DNA of 60,443 bases from Clostridia bacterium (GTDB lineage: Bacteria; Bacillota; Clostridia; Christensenellales; Aristaeellaceae), in NCBI GenBank assembly GCA_017937505.1, contig JAGBDL010000178.1:1-60443 (forward strand), in the 5' to 3' direction. A model generated the notes under the pieces. It worked only from the letters and a program-made list of their open reading frames with translations. It ran no database searches and was not told the DNA's origin. The translations under genes and the position numbers were made by a program. The stretch's first letter is position 1. Every line of letters starts with the position of its first letter. Of the stretch, positions 52,573-60,443 are shown piece after piece.

Positions 52573-53247
52573 TTAGTTGCCCGCTTCAGACTGGCAGGCG
52601 ATCAGGGTCGCATTGTGCACGCCCTGTGTGTCCAGCAGCTTGTTGACGATGTCAAAGCGCTCGCGCAGCTGCACCTCGACGGTCAGCTCCACGCCGCCCG
52701 GGGTCACGGTCTTACTGCGCAGACGCTGCACCTTGATGCGGCGGATGAAGCTCATCACGTCCTCCTCAGCCTCGGCGTCATAGTGCGCCACAAGCAGGAA
52801 GGTGTTCGGAGAGCGCAGGCGGAAGAACGCCATGGCCAGCATCGCAATGGAGATGCCCGCAACGACGACCAGCGCGATGGTGTAGAGCTCGGCACCCAGC
52901 AGGATGCCCATAGTCAGGGACCAGAACATGTACGCGGTGTCCAGCGGATCCTTGACCGCGGTGCGGAAGCGGACGATGGACAGCGCGCCGACCATGCCCA
53001 TGGACAGGGCGATGTTGGACTTGATGCACATGACGACCGGGGTGGTGATCATACACAGCATGATCAGCGTGGTCGCAAAGGACGGGGAATAGAGCACGCC
53101 GCGGAAGGCCTTGCGATAGACCAGGGCGATGATCAGGCCGACCACGAAGCCCATGGCGAGCGCCAGCACCATCTTCATGGGCGTGAGGCTGGCCATCTGC
53201 TGGGAAAACCACTCGTTGACGCTCGCGTCGTTGATGATCTTGTTCAT
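52573..53247 (-). CDS. DUF4956 membrane protein
   Basis: 224 residues, ATG at 53247 after AGGAGGTTT. Four hydrophobic segments in the first half (MVLALAMGFVVGLIIALVYR, FATTLIMLCMITTPVVMCIK, LSMGMVGALSIVRFRTAVKD with the conserved GALSIVRFRTAVKDP motif, and the next). C-terminal soluble ferredoxin-like module (SKTVTPGGVELTVEVQLRER). The strongly conserved R-F-R-T-x-x-K-D patch is the DUF4956 signature. Genetically tied to VTC and CotH in many Firmicutes. It is probably a channel- or scaffold-like partner in polyphosphate or cell-surface polymer export. Confidence 0.88.
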   Translation of the reverse strand: MNKIINDASVNEWFSQQMASLTPMKMVLALAMGFVVGLIIALVYRKAFRGVLYSPSFATTLIMLCMITTPVVMCIKSNIALSMGMVGALSIVRFRTAVKDPLDTAYMFWSLTMGILLGAELYTIALVVVAGISIAMLAMAFFRLRSPNTFLLVAHYDAEAEEDVMSFIRRIKVQRLRSKTVTPGGVELTVEVQLRERFDIVNKLLDTQGVHNATLIACQSEAGN

Positions 53248-53274
53248 GATTGTGAAACCTCCTGAAAATTGTAT

Positions 53275-56200
53275 TTATTTGTATTCATCAGGGATGACGG
53301 GACAGGGGCCGAAGCGCGCGGTCATCTCCGCGTCGCTCAGGCCAAAGTAGGACTGGATATCCAGCCAGATGAAATGGGGACGGCGGTTCATGACGCGGAT
53401 GGCGCGTTCACAGCGGGTGACCCAGTAGTTGTAGCCGCCCTCCGCGTTTTTGGGCTGGTCAAAGCTCACCTGCGTGGGCATCTCGGCCGCCCAGCGCTGG
53501 TTGTGCATCTGCATTTCGGGCTTGATCTCAAGGATCATCTCGTTGAACAGGGAGACCATGTTTTCCGTCGTCAGAACCGTGTTGAACAGCTCCGCATAGC
53601 GGGTGAGGAACTTTTCGCGGTACTGCGGCACCTCGACCAGCTTGCGCAGGAACAGGTTTGCCTTGATCTTCTGATCGCCTGCGCCGTTCGGGTTCATATA
53701 GTAGGTGACGCCGCCGGTCGCGTATTCCACGCCGTTCTTCTTGGAGCTGGAATTGAACAGGCCCCAGTCCAGATCGTAGAACAGGTAGCGCCACTTGCCG
53801 TCGCCGCTCCTGGTGTTGCGGTAGTAGCGGATGTTGCCCGGGTCCGTGTTGCCGAAGAACGACTCGAAGATGTAGTAGTCGAACATGTTGTCGATGTCGA
53901 AATTGGCCTCAACCTCGGCCAGCAGCGCGGCGTCCGTCGCCAAGTTGCCATCCTTGACCTTCTCGTAGAGCTTGACATAGTCCTTGCTGCTGCCCTGTAC
54001 GATCTGCGAGGAGGAGAGGCCGCTCGATTCGAGCATGTCGACGTCGTTCGGATTGGCCCAGCCCTCGTGCTGCGCGGCCATCTTTACGCCGGCGCGCTCG
54101 CGCATGTTGTAATGGCCCCAGTATTCGCCGTTGATGTAGACGATGACGGGCTTCCATGCCTGGTTGGCCACGCTGGAGCCGGCCTGATCGACCAGCTTCG
54201 CCTGCATGCCGTCCAGCACGCGGGTGAACTTGCCGTCCTGGCCGCCGTTGCGCAGCACGAAGCTGGCGTAGGATTCGTAGGGGCGATCCTCAAAGAGCGC
54301 GTAGTCAAAGCTGCTCTTGCCGTACTGGCCGTCCGCCTTGATGTACAGGCTCTTCTGCGGCATGTCCAGCGAGTACTGGCCCATGACGCGGAACGTCATG
54401 CCCTGGCTGATTTGCTGTGTGCCGGTGCCGTCGTAGTATTCCACCCAGCCGCCAAACCAGTTTTTCTGGCCGTAGGTCGCGTATTTGAACCATGGCGTGG
54501 GCTGGTTGATGTCCACATTCGGGCCGTAGGCGAACATGCCCGTCTCCTCGTTCCACAGGTTGTCCGGATCGGTCGTGATGCAGATGACGGGCATCGTGTG
54601 ATAGACGGAGATGAGGTAGGTCTGGGAGACGATCTGCGAGGGCTCCACGCCATCGCGGAACGCGCGGGCGCGCACGACGGTGTTGGCGCGGATCTCGATG
54701 GGGCCGGTATAGAGCGTGGAGGATTCCGTCGGGTCCGTGCCGTCGAGCGTGTAGCGCACCTGGGAGTTCGCCGGGACGGAGATCGTCAGCGCGCCGTCGC
54801 CCTCAAGCGGACGCTCGTACAGGCCGCCGGCGGTGTTGAACGCGGGCTTTTCTGCAAAGCCTGTGAAGCCGCCGCTGTTCTGCTCGCCCGGGGTGGGCGA
54901 GGAGTAGTAGAACAATCCCGCCTGGCCGAGCGTGCGGCCGAAGGAGATATCGTCGTAGAGCTGGGGGATGACCACCTTGTCCAGGATCTCGCCGGAAGGG
55001 GTGGAGAGGCAGACGGTCTCTCCCTCCTTGGCAAGGTTGTAGTTCGTAAAATAATAAACGCCGTCCTTGGTCGTCTGCGTGGTGTCGCAGTAGATGACCA
55101 GATAGCTGTTGTTTTCTAGCGTGATGTCAGGGAACTGCCATTTGCGTGGCTTTTTGATGTTGTCGGACAGGCCGTAACCCTTGAGGTTGACGGCCTGTCC
55201 GCTCATGTTGTAGATCTCGATGTAGTCGTAGGGGTTTTTGACGTTGGGTCCGACGACGCTTTTGTTGCCGGTCATGACTTCCGTGATATACAGGCCGGAG
55301 GTGTTGGCCAGGCACAGACTCGTGTCCATGGCCACCTCGCCCGCGCGCGTGTTGGGCAGGCCCGGCGTCGGCTGGGTGAAGCGCTTGAAGCCGCTCACGC
55401 CCTCCTCGTCGCGGCCCCAGGAGGTATCCGCCTCGAGCAGGTCGTAGGTGACCAGATCGACCATGCGGCCCTGAATGTCCGAGAGGATGACGGTCTCGCC
55501 GTTGGAGCGCAGCTTGAAGCCGGCGTGCGGCCAGCCGGTGCTGTCCGGCCCCTTGTCCTTGCCCGAGGCGAAGACGACGTAGTATCCGCCGGGCTCAATG
55601 ACCGCGCCCTGCGGGAAGCGCCACTTGACCAGGGAATCCGGATCGTCGCTCAGCGCGTAATTCGACAGGTCGATCGCCTTGCCGGAGGTGTTGTGCAGCT
55701 CGATCCAGTCGGGATAATCGCCGTCGCCGTCCTTCAGCGTGGTGATGGAGGAGGCGCAGATCTCGTTGATGACCAGCGTGCCTGCGGTTAACAGCGTGGA
55801 TGCGCGGAACTCCGCGTAGCCCTCCTGCGTGTTGTCGTAGCCGGGGGTGTACTGCTCGGTGATGATGTACTCGTTTCCGCCGATGAGGCAGTAGCTCATG
55901 TTGCGGTCCATCGCCGGAATGGCAAGCTCCTCAAAGGCGATGCCGTCGCTGCCGAAGAGGAAGAGTGTGTCGCCGGAGGAGGAGAGCTTGAACTTGGCGT
56001 GCAGCGTTTGCCCGGCGGTGTTCTTGTTCTCGTCCGAGGCGAATACGATGATGTGTTCGCCGGGCGCCAGGGTGATGTCCGGGAAGATGAACGTGATCTT
56101 GTCCGCGCGGTCAGACAGGCCGTAGCCCTTGAGCGCGATGTCGCTTTCGCCGGTGTTGGTCAGTTCCACCCAGTCCGGGAAGGCGCCGGTCTCGTCCGGG

Positions 56201-56460
56201 AACGCCGTGCGGTTGGAGGACATGACCTCCGAGATGCGCAGGTGCCGGTCGCCGGTGGAGACGTCTGCGGCGGGTACCTCGGTGCCGGAGAGGTTGGCCG
56301 CTGGCGTCAGCTTCAGCCCGGGCGCGAAAATGATCAGCACGATCACCAGGACGATCATTCCGATGAGGAACGGCAGCGTTCCCTTGCGCGGCTTTGCGCG
56401 CCGCAGCACGCGGCGCTTTTTCCTTGGCGAGCTGGAATGGATAATCCGTTTGGAACGCAT
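53275..56460 (-). CDS. CotH-like kinase with three lamin-tail domains
   Basis: 1061 residues, ATG at 56460 (GAAAGGAAG upstream). Signal anchor after a basic tail (about residues 27-45), then three lamin-tail (LTD) beta-sandwiches starting near residues 70 (LRISEVMSSNRTAF), 225 (LVINEICASSIT) and 387 (YITEVMTGNKSVV), each with the G-x-GLSD or YALSDD strand. A chitobiase-C-like module near 555 (VRYTLDGTDPTESSTLYTGP) precedes the CotH kinase domain from about 685, with QKSLYIKADGQYGK, INGEYWGHYNMRERAG and the metal aspartates in RYLFYDLDWGLFN. CotH-type kinases phosphorylate spore-coat proteins in Bacillus; here the domain is predicted to sit outside the membrane. First gene of the operon with DUF4956 and VTC. 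Confidence 0.92.
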   Translation of the reverse strand: MRSKRIIHSSSPRKKRRVLRRAKPRKGTLPFLIGMIVLVIVLIIFAPGLKLTPAANLSGTEVPAADVSTGDRHLRISEVMSSNRTAFPDETGAFPDWVELTNTGESDIALKGYGLSDRADKITFIFPDITLAPGEHIIVFASDENKNTAGQTLHAKFKLSSSGDTLFLFGSDGIAFEELAIPAMDRNMSYCLIGGNEYIITEQYTPGYDNTQEGYAEFRASTLLTAGTLVINEICASSITTLKDGDGDYPDWIELHNTSGKAIDLSNYALSDDPDSLVKWRFPQGAVIEPGGYYVVFASGKDKGPDSTGWPHAGFKLRSNGETVILSDIQGRMVDLVTYDLLEADTSWGRDEEGVSGFKRFTQPTPGLPNTRAGEVAMDTSLCLANTSGLYITEVMTGNKSVVGPNVKNPYDYIEIYNMSGQAVNLKGYGLSDNIKKPRKWQFPDITLENNSYLVIYCDTTQTTKDGVYYFTNYNLAKEGETVCLSTPSGEILDKVVIPQLYDDISFGRTLGQAGLFYYSSPTPGEQNSGGFTGFAEKPAFNTAGGLYERPLEGDGALTISVPANSQVRYTLDGTDPTESSTLYTGPIEIRANTVVRARAFRDGVEPSQIVSQTYLISVYHTMPVICITTDPDNLWNEETGMFAYGPNVDINQPTPWFKYATYGQKNWFGGWVEYYDGTGTQQISQGMTFRVMGQYSLDMPQKSLYIKADGQYGKSSFDYALFEDRPYESYASFVLRNGGQDGKFTRVLDGMQAKLVDQAGSSVANQAWKPVIVYINGEYWGHYNMRERAGVKMAAQHEGWANPNDVDMLESSGLSSSQIVQGSSKDYVKLYEKVKDGNLATDAALLAEVEANFDIDNMFDYYIFESFFGNTDPGNIRYYRNTRSGDGKWRYLFYDLDWGLFNSSSKKNGVEYATGGVTYYMNPNGAGDQKIKANLFLRKLVEVPQYREKFLTRYAELFNTVLTTENMVSLFNEMILEIKPEMQMHNQRWAAEMPTQVSFDQPKNAEGGYNYWVTRCERAIRVMNRRPHFIWLDIQSYFGLSDAEMTARFGPCPVIPDEYK

Positions 56461-56497
56461 GGATGACTTCCTTTCAAAATTCGACAAAATTGCCGGA

Positions 56498-56506
56498 CTC
56501 ATTATA
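56498..56506 (-). promoter_or_regulatory. Extended -10 promoter of the CotH operon
   Basis: On the minus strand TGCTATAAT with TATAAT at 56501-56506. No good -35. About 40 bases before the CotH start. Confidence 0.55.
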
Positions 56507-56621
56507 GCATAAAAAAGCGGGCAGGGAAAGAGAAAGAAAAACTTTCTAGACCGGTTTGCGTGCGTTTTTTCCTTTTTGCATATACTATCGGCAGAATGGA
56601 TGGAAGGAAAGGGGAGAAGGC

Positions 56622-57464
56622 ATGCGCCTTGGCGTGGTGATGACGGGCACGGGCGCGCATGCGGCGGCGTGCGTGGGCGTGATGAAGGAGCTTGGGCTGC
56701 GGGGAATCGCGCCGTACGCGGTGTGCGGAATGGGCATGGGCGCATGGCCGGCGGCGCTGTTTGCCGCGGGGCTTGACGTGCAGGACATGGAAAAGGCGCT
56801 CCATCAGGCTGCCGGCATGGGCAGAAAGATGATTGCGCCTACGGCGTATGAGCGGCTGGGGAGACGGACGATGCCCACCGGCGTGCGGCTGAATCACCTG
56901 CTCGGCGTGCAGACGGGGCAGCGGGTGCTCTCGCTGTGTCCGGGCGCGGCGCTGTTTCCCTGCCGGATGGCCAGAAACGGCCAGCGCGTGCTGTTTTCCA
57001 CCCGCGCGTTCATGCAGGAGGCCAGCGCCATGCTGGCGATGCAGGCGTCCGTGGGCTTTGCCGCGCGGGCCTGTCTGGCGGCGCCGCCCTTTCTGGCGCC
57101 GGTGCAGTTCATGGGCTCGCCGCTGCTGAGCGAGACGGACGCAGCCTTCTGCGCGCGCCAGCTCCTGCTGCTGGGCGCGCACCGTGTGCTGATCATCGCG
57201 CCGTTTCCCTCGCCCAGGCGCGTGCCGGACGCGCTGGATCTGACGGGCACGGCGCTGCGCCTGGCGGGCGAGCAGCCGCTGGGGGAGGAAACCGGCGTTC
57301 TGCGGGTCATCATGCCCGAGAGCGCCGGGGCGCTGTCCCTTGAGCAGCTTGAGGCGTGCAGCGAAGCGGGCAGGCGCGCGGCCGAGCAGGAGCTTGACAG
57401 CGTATTTGGCCAGATGGGCATGGCGTTTTGCCGGGTGCTGCCCTTCCGGGGGCAGACGATGTGA
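56622..57464 (+). CDS. Patatin-fold protein lacking the catalytic dyad
   Basis: 280 residues from the ATG at 56622 (AAAGGGGAGAAGG upstream); the ATG at 56556 has no site. The N-terminus follows the patatin plan: LGVVMTGTGAHAAACVGVMK for the oxyanion loop, and YAVCGMGMGAWPAALFAAGL for the nucleophile elbow, where the usual G-x-S-x-G is G36-M-G38-M-G40. The serine position is glycine. The second catalytic residue, aspartate of D-G-G/A, is also missing: SPLLSETDAAFCARQLLLLGAH stands where it should be, followed by the conserved LGAHRVLII strand. It therefore keeps the fold but not the lipase chemistry. Convergent with the caspase-like gene. Confidence 0.8.
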   Translation: MRLGVVMTGTGAHAAACVGVMKELGLRGIAPYAVCGMGMGAWPAALFAAGLDVQDMEKALHQAAGMGRKMIAPTAYERLGRRTMPTGVRLNHLLGVQTGQRVLSLCPGAALFPCRMARNGQRVLFSTRAFMQEASAMLAMQASVGFAARACLAAPPFLAPVQFMGSPLLSETDAAFCARQLLLLGAHRVLIIAPFPSPRRVPDALDLTGTALRLAGEQPLGEETGVLRVIMPESAGALSLEQLEACSEAGRRAAEQELDSVFGQMGMAFCRVLPFRGQTM

Positions 57465-57467
57465 GCG

Positions 57468-58952
57468 TCATGCGCCGCCGACGGTCGTCTGCGCCGTGGC
57501 CTTCAGGCGGGCCGCGCCGACGCGCGTCTCCGCGGCGATGGTGTATTCGCCGGGCGGAACAGCCTCGCCGTCCGCGCCGCGGCCGTCCCAGTAGAGGTGG
57601 GTGACGCCGTCGGCGGAGGGGCGGGTGAGCTGGCTGGAGAGCAGGCGCCGGACGAGCACGCCCTCCGCGTCGAACACGGAGACCGTCAGCTCGGCCGGAA
57701 CGGCGAGCGCCACGTCGATGGGCAGCTCCTCCAGGCCCGGGCGGCGCAGATCGCTGCGGCACCGGAGACGAAGCTCCGTCTCCCCGAGCTGCGGCTGTAC
57801 GGCAATGAGCCGCTCGGAGCACAGCAGCACCTGATCACCCACGATGGAGAAGACCTGAAGCATCAGATAGCCGCCCTCCTCGGGCATCAGGCCGCTCAGC
57901 GACAGCGTGCGCTGCTTGCGGCCGGGGCTCAGCGCGCCGCTGCCGTCATCCCCGTTGTCCAAGAACGTGTGGGCGCTGTTCCAGTCCCAGGAGCCGTCCG
58001 CATAGTCTACCAGCCGGTACTGCACGCTGGCGGCGTCCCGGGTGACGGTGAAGGAGAAGTCGAGCGACGGGCTGTCTGCGGTGAGCAGCGACGTGCCATA
58101 AGAGAAGCCCGTCAGCGGGCGGGAGAGCATTGCGCCCTTCGCCACGGGCAGCAGGAGGCTGTCCGCACGGGTGGAGAGCATCTGGCTGGAGGAGGAGGGC
58201 ACAGCGACGCTGAGATAACGGTGCAGCTCCGAGAGCGTGACGAGGCCGTCGCCGCTCAGATCCGCCTCGGGCGCGCCGTACAGGCCCAGGCCGCTGGAGA
58301 GCGCGGAGGCGAAATAGGACACCGCGCCGGTGGAAAGGCCCTCGCTGTCGTAATACCAGCTGGACTCGCTGCCGCTGGCCGAGGTGAGCACGTGCACGCT
58401 GGAATCGGCCAGGAAGGGCGAGAAGAACGCCGACTCCGTGTTCCGGCTGCCGGGCAGGCGGCCATGCTGGGGCATGCCGCGGCCGATGAGCGCACCGGAG
58501 TAGCAGGCGTCCACGATGAGCAGCTTTTCGCCCTGGATATCCCTGACGAGGTCGTACAGATCCTGCGCGCCCAGCGGCGTTTCCGTCTGGCCGTCGCCCA
58601 GGAGCAGATAGACCTGTCCGTCATCCGCGGAGGAGAGGATGCCGTGCGTGCACAGGTAGAGGATGGAAAGGTCGCCCTCGACGGCCTCGTCAAAGGCGTC
58701 ATGAAGCGCCGCGCTGAGGGCCTCCTGCGTGCCGATGGTGCCATCCTCGATGGAAAGGCTGCCCAGGCCCACGCCCGCGCTGAGGAATGCGGAGCCGATC
58801 ATGTGCAGGTTGCCGGAGATCGCCGCGCCCAGGTCTATCTGGGAGACGAAGTCCGAGCAGGCAACCAGCAGCGCGCGCGTATCCGCCAGCGCCGGGAATG
58901 ACAGGGAGAGCAGCAGAAGCATCGACGCGGCAAGCGCGCGGATTTTTTTCAT
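57468..58952 (-). CDS. Secreted caspase-like (C14) protease with EF-hand and FlgD-like Ig domain
   Basis: 494 residues, ATG at 58952 (GGGAGGAAG upstream). Signal peptide of about 23 residues (ASMLLLLSLSFPALAD). Caspase p20 fold with the His/Cys dyad in SILYLCTHGIL (H103) and LLIVDACYSGALI (C150), i.e. the orthocaspase/metacaspase pattern C-T-H-G and D-A-C-Y-S-G. A canonical EF-hand loop, DLSGDGLVTLSE at 231-242, follows. The C-terminus (from about residue 410) has a FlgD-type Ig module (VSVFDAEGVLVRRL, LYWDGRGADGEAVPPGEYTI). Bacterial orthocaspases are Ca2+-dependent and cleave after arginine or lysine; here secretion and a putative Ca2+ site suggest an extracellular, Ca2+-gated protease. Substrate unknown. 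Confidence 0.88.
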   Translation of the reverse strand: MKKIRALAASMLLLLSLSFPALADTRALLVACSDFVSQIDLGAAISGNLHMIGSAFLSAGVGLGSLSIEDGTIGTQEALSAALHDAFDEAVEGDLSILYLCTHGILSSADDGQVYLLLGDGQTETPLGAQDLYDLVRDIQGEKLLIVDACYSGALIGRGMPQHGRLPGSRNTESAFFSPFLADSSVHVLTSASGSESSWYYDSEGLSTGAVSYFASALSSGLGLYGAPEADLSGDGLVTLSELHRYLSVAVPSSSSQMLSTRADSLLLPVAKGAMLSRPLTGFSYGTSLLTADSPSLDFSFTVTRDAASVQYRLVDYADGSWDWNSAHTFLDNGDDGSGALSPGRKQRTLSLSGLMPEEGGYLMLQVFSIVGDQVLLCSERLIAVQPQLGETELRLRCRSDLRRPGLEELPIDVALAVPAELTVSVFDAEGVLVRRLLSSQLTRPSADGVTHLYWDGRGADGEAVPPGEYTIAAETRVGAARLKATAQTTVGGA

Positions 58953-59051
58953 GCGTCTTCCTCCCTTCTTTTGTGCCTTTCATGAGGCTCTATTGTTATA
59001 GACGGCGCAGACGGCAAAAGATTTCACATCTTCAGGAATTTTTTCGATGAT
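58953..59051. other. Upstream region of the caspase-like gene
   Basis: GGGAGGAAG ribosome binding site and CTATAACAAT on the minus strand at about 58992-59001 as a weak -10; no convincing -35. Nothing else recognised before repeat copy C. Confidence 0.4.
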
Positions 59052-59145
59052 AGGAAATGGCGAGAAGAATCGTGCAGCGAGCACCGAATGATTTTATGGA
59101 GTCAAGCTGTTCGGAAGTGGAAGCGGGCACGGCCCGCTTTCGCGG
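59052..59145 (+). repeat. Intergenic repeat, family 1, copy C
   Basis: Starts AGGAAATGGCGAG, contains CAGCGAGCACCGAATGATTT, AGCTGTTCGGAAG and the terminal stem AGCGGGC-ACG-GCCCGCT followed by TTCGCGG. Same orientation and order as copies A and B, some 55 kb away from B. Confidence 0.8.
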
Positions 59146-59286
59146 CAAGTCCATTGTAGCGGATTGCGCGCGCGGACGCAAGAGCGTGGGAGGCATTCCC
59201 AGAACTGTGTGCAGCGGGTCAGTGCGATCATTTTACACGGCAAAGGTGAAGACAAGGTGAAAAGAGCGTGAAGCAACGCCCAAAAA
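59146..59286. other. Spacer between repeat copy C and the groL terminator
   Basis: About 140 bases without an ORF or motif I recognise; CCCAGAACTGTGTGCAGCGG and a GTGAAGACAAGGTGAAAAGA tract are visible but not assignable. Confidence 0.4.
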
Positions 59287-59313
59287 CAAAAGAGAGCGCG
59301 AGGCTCTCTTTTG
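59287..59313 (-). terminator. groL terminator
   Basis: AAAAGAGAGC / GCTCTCTTTT stem around a GC-rich loop, with T runs on both strands; 14 bases after the groL stop. Confidence 0.92.
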
Positions 59314-59326
59314 CCATATGACTGGA

Positions 59327-60443
59327 TTAGTACATGCCGCCCATGCCCGGATCAGCCGGGGCCGGCGCCGGATTCTTCTCCGGGATGTCGGCCACGAGGG
59401 ACTCGGTGGTCAGCACGGTCGCCGCGACGGACGCCGCGTTCTGCAGCGCGCTGCGGGTGACCTTGGTCGGATCGATGATGCCGGACTCGACCATGTCGAC
59501 ATACTTGTCGTTGTACGCATCGTAGCCGAAGGACGGCTTCTTAGTGCGCTTGATCTTCTCCACGACGACGGAGCCTTCGACGCCGGCGTTCTCGGCGATC
59601 TGGCGAACCGGCTCCTCCAGCGCGCGCAGCACGATCTGCACGCCGGTCCTCGCGTCGCCGGTGAACTTGGTCAGCAGGGCCTGCACGTTCGGGATCACGG
59701 AGAGCAGGGCAGTGCCGCCGCCCGGGACGATGCCCTCTTCCACAGCGGCGCGGGTCGCGGCCAGCGCGTCCTCGATGCGCAGCTTGCGCTCCTTCATCTC
59801 GATCTCGGTGGCAGCGCCGACCTGGATGACGGCCACGCCGCCGGCCAGCTTCGCCAGACGCTCCTGAAGCTTCTCGCGGTCATAGTCAGAGGTGGTCTCG
59901 CCGATCTGCGCGCGGATGGACGCGACGCGGGCAGCGATCTCCTGCGGGTTGCCGGCGCCCTCGACGATGACGGTGTTGTCCTTGTCGACCTTGACCTGAC
60001 GGGCGGAGCCCAGCATATCCATCGTCGCGGTCTTGAGCTCGTAGCCCAGCTCCTCGGTGATGACCTGGCCGCCGGTCAGGATCGCGATGTCCTGCAGCAT
60101 GGCCTTGCGGCGGTCGCCGAAGCCGGGCGCCTTGACGGCGACGCAGGTGAAGGTGCCGCGCAGCTTGTTGAGCACCAGAGTGGCCAGCGCTTCGCCCTCG
60201 ACCTCCTCGGCGATGATGAGCAGCTTGCGGCCGGCCTGCACGACCTGCTCCAGCAGCGGAAGGATCTCCTGGATGTTGGAAATCTTCTTGTCGGTGATGA
60301 GGATGTACGGGTTGTCGAGCACGGCCTCCATTTTGTCGGTGTCGGTCGCCATGTAGGCGGAGACATAGCCGCGGTCAAACTGCATGCCCTCGACCAGAGA
60401 CAGGTTGGTCTGCATGGTCTTGCTCTCCTCGACGGTGATGACG
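59327..60443 (-). CDS. groL: Chaperonin GroEL, 3' part
   Basis: Chaperonin that folds proteins in an ATP-driven double ring with GroES. The frame is still open at the window end, so about the last two thirds (roughly from residue 170) are present. Visible are [16 protein letters not shown], apical-domain [39 protein letters not shown], the hinge and equatorial parts ([15 protein letters not shown]), and the natural end in [15 protein letters not shown] with the GGM-type tail. groES and the start lie outside. Confidence 0.98.
   Translation of the reverse strand, partial: VITVEESKTMQTNLSLVEGMQFDRGYVSAYMATDTDKMEAVLDNPYILITDKKISNIQEILPLLEQVVQAGRKLLIIAEEVEGEALATLVLNKLRGTFTCVAVKAPGFGDRRKAMLQDIAILTGGQVITEELGYELKTATMDMLGSARQVKVDKDNTVIVEGAGNPQEIAARVASIRAQIGETTSDYDREKLQERLAKLAGGVAVIQVGAATEIEMKERKLRIEDALAATRAAVEEGIVPGGGTALLSVIPNVQALLTKFTGDARTGVQIVLRALEEPVRQIAENAGVEGSVVVEKIKRTKKPSFGYDAYNDKYVDMVESGIIDPTKVTRSALQNAASVAATVLTTESLVADIPEKNPAPAPADPGMGGMY

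Noticed and set aside
56622..58952. Patatin plus caspase as an anti-phage effector pair
   Set aside because: The caspase has a signal peptide, the patatin-like protein lacks its catalytic residues, the genes are convergent rather than in one operon, and no cyclase or sensor is nearby.

Overview
The window is GC-rich chromosomal DNA from a Gram-positive, anaerobic, spore-forming member of the Clostridia. The evidence is Spo0A and the sporulation protein YunB, a one-chain pyruvate:ferredoxin oxidoreductase (NifJ), a DnaD/DnaC-type primosome loader pair, PP-loop-free core metabolism genes of Firmicutes type, strong AGGAGG ribosome binding sites and many near-consensus sigma-A promoters. Proline/threonine-rich TPTP linkers, CotH kinase, VTC and DUF3048 proteins resemble GC-rich gut Clostridia such as the Christensenellales, but that placement is only a guess. 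There are no rRNA or tRNA genes, CRISPR arrays, transposases or phage genes.

Layout. 0-3.7 kb: end of cysE overlapping cysS, a small membrane protein, and a flavoprotein. 3.8-6.3 kb: a secreted/anchored acidic protein, then mgtE behind an unusual leader with its own promoter, a 30-codon ORF and a terminator-like hairpin. 6.3-11.1 kb: a repeat-rich spacer, folT under a tetrahydrofolate riboswitch, then a glycosyltransferase operon divergent from a third glycosyltransferase. 11.2-16.4 kb: nifJ with a perfect consensus promoter and an SH3b-repeat membrane protein. 16.5-27.1 kb: murG, a long-form PRPP synthetase, a DUF3048 protein, an aminotransferase, a nitroreductase with a palindromic operator candidate, a DUF421/DUF4363 pair, an HD phosphohydrolase, a MATE transporter and an M28-type peptidase with an inserted membrane segment. 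27.1-34.1 kb: palindromic repeats, dnaE, a small anchored protein, and divergently a DnaD-like protein with four repeats plus the DnaC-like loader. 34.1-38.5 kb: a helical protein, an SMC-like ATPase, and an ECF sigma / anti-sigma-like / secreted protein operon.

38.6-47.6 kb: a class A penicillin-binding protein divergent from yunB, a UPF0489 protein, spo0A with a structured 3' region, an SGNH-like anchored protein, a phosphofructokinase, and a free-standing 35-residue membrane protein that standard gene finding would miss. 47.9-51.6 kb: a nucleoside-type ABC transporter (ATPase plus two permeases) behind an AT-rich island, without its binding lipoprotein. 51.7-57.5 kb: a CotH kinase / DUF4956 / VTC operon and a patatin-fold protein that has lost its catalytic serine. 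57.5-60.4 kb: a secreted caspase-like protease with an EF-hand and a FlgD-like Ig domain, then the 3' part of groL.

The most interesting signals are the mgtE leader, a three-copy intergenic repeat of about 90 bp ending in a conserved stem-loop, the hidden 35-aa membrane protein, the CotH-DUF4956-VTC operon beside a pseudo-patatin and an orthocaspase, and several structured intergenic elements. All function calls come from reading motifs by eye; no database search was run.
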